From: an uncultured Altererythrobacter sp.
Lineage (GTDB): Bacteria; Pseudomonadota; Alphaproteobacteria; Sphingomonadales; Sphingomonadaceae
Assembly (NCBI GenBank): GCA_913055875.1
Contig: CAJXJY010000004.1
Location: 62,001-126,000 of the forward strand
Length of the DNA stretch: 64,000 nucleotides
Direction of reading: 5' to 3'
The translations under genes and the position numbers were made by a program. Under the pieces are notes generated by a model, which did not search any database, was not told the origin of the DNA, and saw nothing but the letters and a program-made list of their open reading frames with translations. This document shows, piece after piece, positions 50,589-59,928 of this stretch. Within the stretch, counting starts at the first letter, position 1, and each line of letters starts with the position of its first letter.

Positions 50589-51310
50589 TGGAACTGAAGA
50601 ACAAGGTCGTCCTCCTGACCGGGGGCAGCGCCGGGATCGGGCGCGAGATGGCGTGGCAGCTCAAGGCCAAGGGCGCGCTGGTGGTGGTCACCGGGCGCAA
50701 CGAGGAGCGGCTCGCGGCGATGCGCAAGGACGGCTTCATGGCGATCGCCGCCGACCTGTCGAGCGCCGCCGGGGTCGATGCGCTGATCGAGGCGTGGGGC
50801 GAGCGCGAGCTCGACATCCTTATCAACAATGCCGGGCAGGGGGTCGATCACGACTTCCGGCAGGGCAAGCCGGATGCGGATGCGGCGGACGGGTGCATCT
50901 ACGCCAATCTCAACTCGCCCGTGCGGCTGATCACCCGGCTGCTCCCGCTGCTCGACCGGCAGGAGGCGGCGGCGATCGTCAACGTCACCAGCGGGCTCGC
51001 GATCGCGCCGCGCGCGGGGAGCCCGGTCTATTGCGCGACCAAGGCGGGCCTGAGGAGCTACACCCAGGCGCTGCGCGCGCAGTTGAAGGACACGCCGATC
51101 CGCGTGATCGAGGCGCTGCCGCCGGTGGTCGACACGCAGATGACCGCCGACCGCAAGGGCGGGAAGATGCCGGCGGACGAATGCGCGCGGCAGATCGTCG
51201 CCGCGCTCGAACAGGATCGCGCCGAGGCCAATGTCGGGATGGTCAAGGTGCTCAAGGCAGTCCATTCCGCCTCGCCCGCGCTGGCGAGGAAGGTGATGCT
51301 GCGGTTCTGA
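50588..51310 (+). CDS. Short-chain dehydrogenase/reductase (DltE-like)
   Basis: 240 residues from ATG 50588. Classical SDR: LLTGGSAGIGREMAWQL, LINNAGQG, Ser in NVTSGLAIAPRAGSPVYCATKAGL with Tyr-x3-Lys (YCATK), and EALPPVVDTQMT after. Similar to uncharacterised DltE-type oxidoreductases. Co-transcribed with the upstream reductase. Substrate unknown; the two may act in sequence on a fatty aldehyde or steroid-like compound (weak inference). Confidence 0.9.
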   Translation: MELKNKVVLLTGGSAGIGREMAWQLKAKGALVVVTGRNEERLAAMRKDGFMAIAADLSSAAGVDALIEAWGERELDILINNAGQGVDHDFRQGKPDADAADGCIYANLNSPVRLITRLLPLLDRQEAAAIVNVTSGLAIAPRAGSPVYCATKAGLRSYTQALRAQLKDTPIRVIEALPPVVDTQMTADRKGGKMPADECARQIVAALEQDRAEANVGMVKVLKAVHSASPALARKVMLRF

Positions 51311-51320
51311 CATCTTGTGC

Positions 51321-51394
51321 GTTCCTGCGAAGGCGGGAACCTCGGGCCGCAAGCGAAACGCCTGATTGCCTGAGGTCCCCGCCTTCGCGGGGAC
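51321..51394. repeat. 'GTCCCCGC/GCGGGGAC' repeat, copy 4
   Basis: The left arm is slightly diverged (GTTCCTGCGAAGGCGGGAAC), the right canonical (GGTCCCCGCCTTCGCGGGGA). It lies between the short-chain reductase and pccB, about 70 bases ahead of the latter. Confidence 0.88.
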
Positions 51395-51466
51395 TCGCGC
51401 TCCCCAATCGCTTGACGCTCCGGCTCGCTCGTGCCTAACCCCCTGCCGCGCAACAGGGAGCACCGG

Positions 51467-52995
<1,529 letters not shown>

Positions 52996-52999
<4 letters not shown>

Positions 53000-53415
53000 A
53001 CTGGTCTTTGGAGCAGAAATTGGCTCGCCGCTTGGAAGAGGAAGCGAGAAAATCGCCCGGCGGCTGGGTGTATGAGCTAGATTGGGACTACGGAACGTTG
53101 TTCGTGCCGCCGGAAGCAATCGTAGCCGCTTTGGAGGTTGGTATGGATGGCAAGCTGACTGGTGGTCGCAAGGAAAACCCGGATTATCGCGCTGTCATCC
53201 GACCAGAGCGAGCGCCGAGAGAATACATGAAGCGCTGCATAAGGGACGCGCCACACCTTCGTGGAAGCTGGGTTGTAGAGATCGACCCGGCATTTGATGA
53301 TCAATTTCCTGACGTTCCCGCGGAGGGAAAGACTGGGAGCTGGTTTGTCGGCATGTCCGGTCGCTTCACCGGCGAATTCCGACCCAATCCGCATTACACG
53401 GGTGACTTGAATTGA
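52996..53415 (+). CDS. Hypothetical protein downstream of pccB
   Basis: 139 residues; ATG 52996 overlaps the pccB stop by four bases. Acidic, Trp-rich and without signal or membrane segment: [20 protein letters not shown], then [27 protein letters not shown]. The repeated pattern of a variable residue followed by G-x-L/F-T-G ([16 protein letters not shown]) suggests an internal duplication. The coding is less GC-rich than pccB. Unrecognised; position suggests late insertion into the operon. Confidence 0.75.
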
Positions 53416-53459
53416 ATCTCGACCGTTTCAACCATATCGGCGTCGCACCGCCCTCCCTC
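53412..53459 (+). pseudogene. 5' remnant of a methylmalonyl-CoA epimerase gene
   Basis: Reads [16 protein letters not shown], closely matching the intact epimerase start MKLGRLNHIGVATPSI at 53600, but then runs straight into an interspersed repeat and stops meaning anything. At the DNA level the two differ in many third positions, so the remnant is not a recent duplication. It starts inside the stop codon of the upstream hypothetical gene. Confidence 0.65.
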
Positions 53460-53462
53460 TTC

Positions 53463-53553
53463 CGTCACCCTGAACTTGTTTCAGGGTCCATCTCTCCCCA
53501 CGGACGAAGGGTGCGGGTGGCGGCATGGATGCTGAAACGAGTTCAGCATGACG
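53463..53553. repeat. Inverted repeat, 'CGTCACCCTGAAC' family
   Basis: CGTCACCCTGAACTTGTTTC at the left and GAAACGAGTTCAGCATGACG at the right, the arms also containing TTTCAGGGTCCATC and GGATGCTGAAAC. This is a common interspersed element in sphingomonads. It separates the epimerase remnant from the functional gene. Confidence 0.9.
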
Positions 53554-53599
53554 GGTATGGTATGTGGCGTGGCGGGTCCGGGTTTGCAGGAGCGGGCGC

Positions 53600-54049
53600 A
53601 TGAAGCTGGGACGGTTGAATCATATCGGGGTGGCCACTCCGAGTATCGCGGACAGCATCGCCTATTACCGCGACGTCATGGGCGCGACCGACATCGCCGA
53701 GCCGTTCGACCTGCCCGAGCAGGGGGTGACGGTGTGCTTCGTCGACACGCCCGGCGAGGGCGGCACGTCCGGCACGCAGATCGAGCTGATCGAGCCGCTC
53801 GGCGAGCAGTCGACGCTCACCACCTTCCTCGCAAAGAACCCGCTCGGCGGGCAGCATCACGTCTGTTTCGAGGTCGAGGATATCCACGAGGCGCGCGAAT
53901 GGTTCGAGGAGCAGGGCAAGCGCATCCTCGGCCCGACCCGCATCGGCGCGCACGGCACGCCGATCTTCTTCCTCCACCCCAAGGACATGATGGGCCAGCT
54001 GACCGAGATCATGGAAACGCCCAAGGACGACGCGCACTGGTCGAATTGA
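53600..54049 (+). CDS. mce: Methylmalonyl-CoA epimerase
   Basis: 149 residues from ATG 53600, with AGGAG nine bases before. Vicinal-oxygen-chelate fold: metal ligands His in LNHIGVATPSI, the second His pair in GGQHHVCFEVEDI and Glu in QLTEIME; IELIEPLGEQST is the conserved middle. It converts (S)- to (R)-methylmalonyl-CoA for the mutase. The mutase normally follows closely but is 7 kb away here because of the IS element and other genes. Confidence 0.95.
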   Translation: MKLGRLNHIGVATPSIADSIAYYRDVMGATDIAEPFDLPEQGVTVCFVDTPGEGGTSGTQIELIEPLGEQSTLTTFLAKNPLGGQHHVCFEVEDIHEAREWFEEQGKRILGPTRIGAHGTPIFFLHPKDMMGQLTEIMETPKDDAHWSN

Positions 54050-54054
54050 TCCCA

Positions 54055-54073
54055 CGTCATCCCGGACTTGATC
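54055..54073. repeat. Left half of a repeat split by the IS element
   Basis: CGTCATCCCGGACTTGATC stops abruptly at the IS left end; the rest of the same palindrome (GACTTGATCCGGGATC... with GGAGATCCCGG...CGATGAC) resumes at 56095-56161. Confidence 0.85.
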
Positions 54074-54120
54074 GGTAATGATATACTTGACACAGCACCC
54101 TTTCCTGCTAGGGTGTGTTC

Positions 54121-55080
54121 ATGGACATCACCGCACCCCGCTTCACCGACGTTGACGCTGCCCGCGAGCACCTTGAAGGCATTCGCTGGCCGGACGGTCC
54201 CTACTGCCCGCACTGTGGATCGGTGAACGCTACGCGGCTTCCCCCGCAAAAGCGCAAGGCGACGAAAGCGCATCCCGGCGGCACCGTTCGCAAGGGCGTC
54301 ATTCAGTGCAACGATTGCCGCCAGCAATACACGGTAACAGTCGGCACGGTTTTCGAGCGTTCAAAGATCGCGCTCAACAAATGGGTGCTGGCGACTTTCC
54401 TTCTGTGTTCCTCAAAGCGCGGCATGTCGGGCCACCAGCTGGCCCGTATGCTCGGTGTAACGCAAAAGACGGCATGGTTCATGTCGCATCGCATCCGCGA
54501 GGCCATGCGCCCCGCTGGGGGCGAGCCGCCCCTTGGCGGCGAAGGCAAGACCGTCGAGGCGGACGAAACTTTCATCGGCGGCAAGGAAAAGAACAAGCAC
54601 AAGAGCAAGCGCGCCAAAACCCGTCTCGGTGGTAGCTGGGGCAAGCAAACCGTATTCACGCTGGTCGAGCGCGACGGTAGCGTTCGCTCGACGCACGTTC
54701 AGAGCGTCACCGCCGCGAACCTTCGCCCGATCCTGCTAGAGCAAGTCGATAAGGCCACCACGCTCTGCACCGACGACGCTGGCCAGTATCGCCACATGCA
54801 CCGCGATTTCGCCCATCAAGTCGTGAACCACGGCAAGGATGAATACGTGCGCGGCCCGTTCCACACCAACACGGTCGAGGGCTATTTCTCGATCCTCAAA
54901 CGCGGCGTCACCGGCACCTACTATCACCTTAGCGAGCAGCATTTGCACCGCTACTGCACCGAGTTCGATTTCCGCTACAACACCCGCAAGAACAACGATT
55001 TCGAGCGTTGTGAGCAAGCGCTAAAGGGCATCACCGGCAAGCGCTTGACCTATCGGCGGACTAGTCAACTCGCCGCCTAA
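54121..55080 (+). CDS. IS1595-family transposase
   Basis: 319 residues from ATG 54121 (GTG 54115 is an alternative). N-terminal zinc ribbon (CPHCGSVNATR and IQCNDCRQQY), a helix-turn-helix (MSGHQLARMLGVTQKTAWFM) and the ISXO2-like catalytic core with VEADETFIGGKEKNK (first D), LCTDDAGQYRHM (second D) and HTNTVEGYFSILKRGVTGTY (N/E/K). These acidic residues mark the DD(N/E) transposase class. No frameshift or missing residue, so it is probably active. Confidence 0.95.
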   Translation: MDITAPRFTDVDAAREHLEGIRWPDGPYCPHCGSVNATRLPPQKRKATKAHPGGTVRKGVIQCNDCRQQYTVTVGTVFERSKIALNKWVLATFLLCSSKRGMSGHQLARMLGVTQKTAWFMSHRIREAMRPAGGEPPLGGEGKTVEADETFIGGKEKNKHKSKRAKTRLGGSWGKQTVFTLVERDGSVRSTHVQSVTAANLRPILLEQVDKATTLCTDDAGQYRHMHRDFAHQVVNHGKDEYVRGPFHTNTVEGYFSILKRGVTGTYYHLSEQHLHRYCTEFDFRYNTRKNNDFERCEQALKGITGKRLTYRRTSQLAA

Positions 55081-55134
55081 GAAGGTCGGACCGCCCCGCC
55101 AGTTCGGCGAACGCAAAAAACCCTACAACAAGCG

Positions 55135-55266
55135 CTAGTTGCCCTTGGCGCGCTTCTTTGCCTTACGCTTTTGACTCGACTCTTTGGCCTGTTTGTGCGG
55201 CTTAGGGGGAGTGTTCAGCATTCGCCTGAGCACGTCATCTTCGTTGCAGGTGTCAGTGTTGGACAT
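55135..55266 (-). CDS. Small Lys-rich passenger protein in the IS element
   Basis: 43 residues: 'MSNTDTCNEDDVLRRMLNTP', then PKPHKQAKESS and a basic tail RKAKKRAKGN. The 'TPPKPHK' motif recalls short proteins carried beside ISXO2-type transposases; function unknown. Its ATG is immediately antisense to, and overlaps by two bases, the ATG of the plus-strand passenger gene. Candidate rather than certain. Confidence 0.5.
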   Translation of the reverse strand: MSNTDTCNEDDVLRRMLNTPPKPHKQAKESSQKRKAKKRAKGN

Positions 55267-56020
55267 GCCCCAGCCTTTATCAAACGTTTTGCGAAAAGCC
55301 AAAATCAAGGGCGAAATCAATGTGAGCGCCACGGCCTTAACGCGCCGCCCCCAATTCACACCGCAGATTATGGAAGTGATTGCGCACCTGGCGCACATTG
55401 ACGGCGACTGGGGCACAATATTCTCGGGGCTTCTAAAGTCTGACATTGTCGTCGGCACTGCGGCGTATCAAGCGTTCAATGGCCTCGATGCGCGACGGAG
55501 AGCGTTACTTGCGGTCGCCGAAAAGGCCCTACGGAAATGGCAGTTCATCGCGCTTCAGGCCGTTTGGAACCAGACAAACGCAGCTCGGTCAGCGCGAGAC
55601 AAGTTCGCTCACCACGTTTGGGGAACCGTTGACGAATTGCCCGACGCCCTGCTTCTCATGGATTCCAACGTCATCGTAGATATGAACATGAGTTATCGTC
55701 AGCGCGCAGAAACTACCCCTGACGGGGGCGGAGTGATCCGCCCGGAGGACTTCGACCGCTCCAAAATTTTCGTTTACCGCAAACCCGATTTCGACGCGGC
55801 AGTTAAGGAAGCTAGAGAGGCGGCTTGGATGGTCCGCCTGTCATACTCTGCCATTGGGCCGCGAACATGGGGACACGAAGTAGGCCGCCGACAGCTATTG
55901 AACGAGCCTCGATTTCAACAAGCCGTTGCAAAGCTGATCCCTGAAAATGATCCAGAAGTTCAAGCTCAATTGCGTCCACCAACTGACGGCAGTCCTCCGC
56001 CGACAGGGACGTGGGATTAG
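55265..56020 (+). CDS. IS1595 passenger protein of unknown function
   Basis: 251 residues from ATG 55265, or shorter from GTG 55322. No signal or membrane helix. HIDGDWGTIFSGLLKSDIVV, then 'AAYQAFNGLDARRRALLAVA' and RSARDKFAHHVWGTVDELPD are helical; IFVYRKPDFDAAVKEAREAAW follows. The DKFAHHVWG patch recalls a histidine-based motif of small RNA/DNA-processing or abortive-infection helical proteins, but I cannot assign a family. It is carried between transposase and the right IS end and so moves with the element. Confidence 0.7.
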   Translation: MPQPLSNVLRKAKIKGEINVSATALTRRPQFTPQIMEVIAHLAHIDGDWGTIFSGLLKSDIVVGTAAYQAFNGLDARRRALLAVAEKALRKWQFIALQAVWNQTNAARSARDKFAHHVWGTVDELPDALLLMDSNVIVDMNMSYRQRAETTPDGGGVIRPEDFDRSKIFVYRKPDFDAAVKEAREAAWMVRLSYSAIGPRTWGHEVGRRQLLNEPRFQQAVAKLIPENDPEVQAQLRPPTDGSPPPTGTWD

Positions 56021-56094
56021 GTGTCTCAGCTACCGGCCTGTCACGCCCGGCTGTTGAATCAAGATCAGTGTGCTTTGTCAAGTAAGTCACCCCC

Positions 56095-56161
56095 GACTTG
56101 ATCCGGGATCGGTTTAGGTTCGCCCGAGCCCAATGGAGATCCCGGCTTTCGCCGCGATGAC
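56095..56161. repeat. Right half of the repeat split by the IS element
   Basis: GACTTGATCCGGGATCGG continues the palindrome left at 54073; ATCCCGGCTTTCGCCGCGAT near its end pairs with the left part. It reaches almost to the stop codon of the S8 protease gene. Confidence 0.85.
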
Positions 56162-56163
56162 AG

Positions 56164-57387
56164 TCAGTTGAAAATCGGCCGCAGGTCGATCCGGCCGCGG
56201 CCGTTGGTCGAATCGGTGCCCGCGGGGCCGACATCGACCGCGTTGTCGTACAATAATTGCAGCGCCTCGACCGCGCTCACGTTCCTGCCGCTCATCACCA
56301 CCGCGATCGCACCCGCGATATGCGGTGCGGCGAAGCTGGTGCCCGAATCGCGCAAATAGCTGGTCGTGTTGCCGGGCGCGAGGATCGTGCTGCGTCCACC
56401 GCCGCCGCCCGGCACCAGCATGTTCGCGCCCGGCGCGAGCAGGAAGGCGTTCTGCCCGTTCGCCCCCGCTCGCGGGCTGAAGAAGCCGATCCCGCCCGCC
56501 TGGTCGCTCGCCCCCGCCAGCACCAGCCGCCCGTTGAAAGCCGGGTCGGCGCCGAACGCGGCCCGGAACAGCACGATGGTCTTCTGGTTGTCGGGTCGCC
56601 CGTCGAAATAATTGCCCAGCGCGGTGACCACCACCACGCCGGCATTGGTGGCGCGCTCGATCGCATCGAACAGCACCCGGTTGGGATCGCTCGAGACGCC
56701 GAGCGAAAGGCTGATCACGTTCGCCCCGTTCGCCACCGCGTAGTCGATCGACTGCCCGAGGTCCTCGGGCGTATGGAGCGGAAAATCGTCGAGGCTGGGG
56801 AAGCCGAAGCCGGCATCGGCGCGGATATAGAGCAGGCTCGCCCCGATCGCGACGCCGTGCGCGCCGGTACCGTTCTTGGTCCCCATCGCCAGCGAGGCGC
56901 ATTGCAGCCCGTGCGCCCAGCGATTGTCGCCTTCGACGATATCGCCGCGCCGATCGTAGATCGAAGTGCTGTCGCCATCGACCCGTCCGAACACTTCCGG
57001 ATGGTTGGTCTGGTTGCCGACGTCGATCACCGCGATGGTGACGCCCTGGCCGAACGCGCCCTTGCTGTAGGCGAGCGAGGCGCCGATCTGGGCGAGGCCG
57101 TAATTGCGGTTGTATTCCGCCGTTTCCCACGGCTGCGCGGTGCCGAAAGCGGGCAGTTGCGGCGGGGGCGGGGGTGGCGGCGAACTGACCGGAGTGATAA
57201 GCACGCCGGGCCGGCAGGTCTGGTTCTGGTACTGGATCGTGCATCCGGCGGTGGTCGGAGTGGGCGTCGGGGTCGCGCCTCCGCCGCCGGTATTGCCGCC
57301 CTGGCCCGAATTGCCGCCGCCCCCACCGCCGCAAGCCGACAAGGCAAGCATGAGCGCCATTGCGCTCGCCCCGGATATGCTCTTCAT
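56164..57387 (-). CDS. Subtilisin-like (S8) serine protease lipoprotein
   Basis: 407 residues from ATG 57387. Lipobox LALSACGG, a Gly/Thr/Pro-rich spacer (about 25-85) with a CTIQYQNQTC disulfide candidate, then the peptidase: Asp in VTIAVIDVGNQTNHP, His in RWAHGLQCASLAMG and Ser in DSGTSFAAPHIAGAI. All three catalytic residues appear to be present, though DVG replaces the usual DTG/DSG. No autotransporter barrel follows, unlike many relatives. Probably active at the cell surface or in the periplasm. Confidence 0.88.
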   Translation of the reverse strand: MKSISGASAMALMLALSACGGGGGGNSGQGGNTGGGGATPTPTPTTAGCTIQYQNQTCRPGVLITPVSSPPPPPPPQLPAFGTAQPWETAEYNRNYGLAQIGASLAYSKGAFGQGVTIAVIDVGNQTNHPEVFGRVDGDSTSIYDRRGDIVEGDNRWAHGLQCASLAMGTKNGTGAHGVAIGASLLYIRADAGFGFPSLDDFPLHTPEDLGQSIDYAVANGANVISLSLGVSSDPNRVLFDAIERATNAGVVVVTALGNYFDGRPDNQKTIVLFRAAFGADPAFNGRLVLAGASDQAGGIGFFSPRAGANGQNAFLLAPGANMLVPGGGGGRSTILAPGNTTSYLRDSGTSFAAPHIAGAIAVVMSGRNVSAVEALQLLYDNAVDVGPAGTDSTNGRGRIDLRPIFN

Positions 57388-57520
57388 CACGCGCACTCCC
57401 TCGATGCGTCCGCAGGGTGTGAACCGTATGGTCCGCATATTCTTGAAGAAATGTAGCCCGAAAGGCAAATTCGACCGGGCGATCTGGCGCACGGTGCTTT
57501 AGTCGGGTAAGGCACCGCAT

Positions 57521-58279
57521 ATGCCGGTAAGCAAGCCGAAATCGAAACGGATAGTCGAGGCGCGGGGTTTCCGCACCCGCCTCGTCTATTATCCGGCAGG
57601 CCTCCGGCAGCCCTACCATCACCATGATGGCACGCAGATCAGCTTTCTGGTGTCCGGTTGTTTCGAGGAAGAGAGCGAGGGACGAACCTTCCGGCCGCTC
57701 GGGCGACAAGCCGGCGTCATGCCGGCGGGGCACAGCCATGGCGTTCGCTACGGCAGGGAAGGCGCGCTGATGCTGGCCATCGATTGCCCGGAGCGCTTCG
57801 ACAGCCGCGACACGCGGCGGCAATGGCGCCGGTTCGACAAGTCGACCGGGCGCAAGCTCGGATTGCTCGCGGACAATCCGCTGGATGCGGACAGGCTGGC
57901 CGGTGAATTGATAGCGGGCTTCAGCCGTGACCCGGAAGGCGATCCGCCCGAACCGGAACACACTCCGCGCTGGCTGCGCGACGCGGTCGATCGCATCGTC
58001 GCCGAACCCGATGTGTCGATTGCACAACTGGCCCAGGACGCCGGCGTTCACCGGGTTCATTTCTCGCGCTCGTTCCAGCGCTGCTTCGGCATTTCCGCCA
58101 GCGAGTTTCGCCTGCTTCGCAAATCCGCCGCCGCCATGCGTCGCACCATCGATGGCGAGTGCGGCCTCGCCCAGGCCGCGCTGGAGGGCGGTTTCGCCGA
58201 CCAGGCGCATTGGGCCCGCACGTGCCGCATGCTGGCGGGCATCCCGCCCGGACAAATCCGGCGGATGCTTTCGGCCTGA
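57521..58279 (+). CDS. AraC-family transcriptional regulator
   Basis: 252 residues. N-terminal cupin-type sensing domain (RLVYYPAGLRQPYHHHDGTQISFLV, MPAGHSHGV) with a His cluster that could bind metal, and a C-terminal double helix-turn-helix (VSIAQLAQDAGVHRVHFSRS, then GFADQAHWARTCRMLAGIPPG). It precedes a serine hydrolase gene in the same direction by 70 bases, so it may control it. The S8 protease gene is divergent across a 133-base gap. Confidence 0.88.
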   Translation: MPVSKPKSKRIVEARGFRTRLVYYPAGLRQPYHHHDGTQISFLVSGCFEEESEGRTFRPLGRQAGVMPAGHSHGVRYGREGALMLAIDCPERFDSRDTRRQWRRFDKSTGRKLGLLADNPLDADRLAGELIAGFSRDPEGDPPEPEHTPRWLRDAVDRIVAEPDVSIAQLAQDAGVHRVHFSRSFQRCFGISASEFRLLRKSAAAMRRTIDGECGLAQAALEGGFADQAHWARTCRMLAGIPPGQIRRMLSA

Positions 58280-58349
58280 GGTTACCACCGTTCAAGAACG
58301 ACCGATCAAGGTGTCCTAAGCCTGCAACACACGCTTCAGGAGAAATCAT

Positions 58350-59834
58350 GTGTTGCACGCCAGGCTCGCCCTTTCCGCGCTCGGAACCATTGCCATGACC
58401 GTTCCGTATCCGGGAAATGCGCAGGAGACTTCGTCATTCGACCGCGCCGTGGCGGCGGTGCAGGATCGGATGGCCCCGATCGATGCCCAGGCGGATCGCT
58501 TCCCGGGCCGGGTGCTTGTTTTCAGCAAGGTCGGAGAACCACCGATCGTCGATGCTCGCGGCGTGGCCGATATCGAAACCGGCCGACCGGTAAATGCCGA
58601 TACGCCGTTCTACATCGCCTCGATGACCAAGGCCTTCGTCGGGCTGATGGCGGTGCGGCTCGACGCGATGGGGGTGATGCCGCTCGAAACGACGCTGGCC
58701 GAAGCCTATCCCGGGATGCGGGTGGAAGGCGTCAACCTCTCGCAGGTGACGATGCGCGATGCATTGTCGCACCGGATGGGCTTCACCTCGCCCGCGCTGA
58801 GCCTGCGTACCGCCTATACCGACCGCGCGCCGGTGGCGGACTATGCCGCGATCGTTTCCGCCTCGCACGAGACGACCGATCCCGGCTTCAGCTACACCAA
58901 TGCGGGCTACATCCTCTATGCCGGGGCGCTGGAACGGCGCACGGGCCGGTCGTGGAAGAGCTGGCTCGACCAGCTGGTGCTGATGCCGCTCGGCATGCAC
59001 CACAGCTCGGCGCGGACCACCGACCTGCCGCACACGAGCAACACGCACGAGATCTACGAAAGCGGCTGGCGCACCTACCGCCCCAAGACCGACGCGATCA
59101 TGCATGCGGCGGGCGGCATGGTGGTGTCGGGCGCGGACATGGCGGCATGGCTCGCGGCCAATGCCGGCGGCGACAGCGCGATCGGGCGCGAGACGTTCGA
59201 ACTGGCGCATGGGAAGCTCGCGGAGAGTTCGCGCGAGGCGGGGCCGGTCAGCTGTACCGGCTACGCGTTCGGCTGGGCGGTGTGCGAGGCGGGCGGCATC
59301 GCCTTCCTCGAGCACGGCGGCACCTATACCGGCGCGCGCAGCGAGATGATCGTGCTGCCCGATCACGGCGTCGGCTTCGCCGCGATGTTCAATTCGGACA
59401 GCATGACCGGCGGGCTCGGCATGCAGCTCTTCACCACCTTCGTGATGGCCTATGCCGGGGAAGAGGCCTCGCTGCCGCCCCCCGACGCCTTCGCCGCGCG
59501 CTATGCCGAGATCGCCGACCGCTACCGCATCAACCGCAGCCGCGAGGAGGCGAATGGCGGCGAGGCCGACTGGACGCCCTCGGGCGAGCAGCTGGCCGCC
59601 TATGGCGGATCCTATACGCACCCGGGCTTCGGGCTGCTCGGCCTTGCCGCGCGCGAGGGAGAACTGGTCGGCGATCTCAACGGCACCGCGCTCGTGATCG
59701 CGCCGGTATCGGCGGACGGCTTCGCCGTGAGGCTGGCGACCGACAACGAGGTGCAGCCGTTCCGCTTCGTCCGCGACGCGTCGGGACGGATCGTCTCGGT
59801 CGACTGGGGCGGCGACGTGTTCGACCGGCAATAG
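58350..59834 (+). CDS. Beta-lactamase/penicillin-binding-like serine hydrolase
   Basis: 494 residues from GTG 58350; an ATG one frame over at 58348 follows AGGAGAAATC but soon stops, so the true start may be a TTG/GTG. Signal peptide ends at GNAQE. Class C/esterase family: Ser-x-x-Lys in YIASMTKAFVGLM, Tyr-x-Asn in FSYTNAGYILYAG and the late HGGTYTG in place of KTG. A C-terminal domain (about 380-490) is beta-rich. Substrate could be a D-amino-acyl ester or peptide rather than a beta-lactam. Periplasmic. Confidence 0.88.
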   Translation: MLHARLALSALGTIAMTVPYPGNAQETSSFDRAVAAVQDRMAPIDAQADRFPGRVLVFSKVGEPPIVDARGVADIETGRPVNADTPFYIASMTKAFVGLMAVRLDAMGVMPLETTLAEAYPGMRVEGVNLSQVTMRDALSHRMGFTSPALSLRTAYTDRAPVADYAAIVSASHETTDPGFSYTNAGYILYAGALERRTGRSWKSWLDQLVLMPLGMHHSSARTTDLPHTSNTHEIYESGWRTYRPKTDAIMHAAGGMVVSGADMAAWLAANAGGDSAIGRETFELAHGKLAESSREAGPVSCTGYAFGWAVCEAGGIAFLEHGGTYTGARSEMIVLPDHGVGFAAMFNSDSMTGGLGMQLFTTFVMAYAGEEASLPPPDAFAARYAEIADRYRINRSREEANGGEADWTPSGEQLAAYGGSYTHPGFGLLGLAAREGELVGDLNGTALVIAPVSADGFAVRLATDNEVQPFRFVRDASGRIVSVDWGGDVFDRQ

Positions 59835-59928
59835 CGCGCCGCGGCGATCGGCGGTGCCGTAGCGGACTTGCGCTCCGGCTTGACGTTCGCGTAAACCTGC
59901 CCGGCAACGCAACGCCTGGGAGAGACGC

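Larger units (their letters stand above)
54074..56094. mobile_element. IS1595-family insertion sequence with passenger genes
   Basis: About 2.0 kb. Left end GGTAATGATATACTTGACAC and the reverse complement of the right end GGGGGTGACTTACTTGACAA match at 19 of 25 positions. GACTTGATC flanks both sides (54065-54073 and 56095-56103), a direct repeat of 8-9 bases as expected for target duplication in this family. Contains one transposase gene, one 43-codon reverse gene and one passenger gene. The element has a lower GC than the host and appears complete. Confidence 0.88.

Noticed and set aside
58348-58398. Leader peptide from ATG 58348 ahead of the serine hydrolase
   Set aside because: It is in a different frame, 16 codons, and has only one good ribosome-binding site to share with GTG 58350; I cannot decide, so I did not annotate it.
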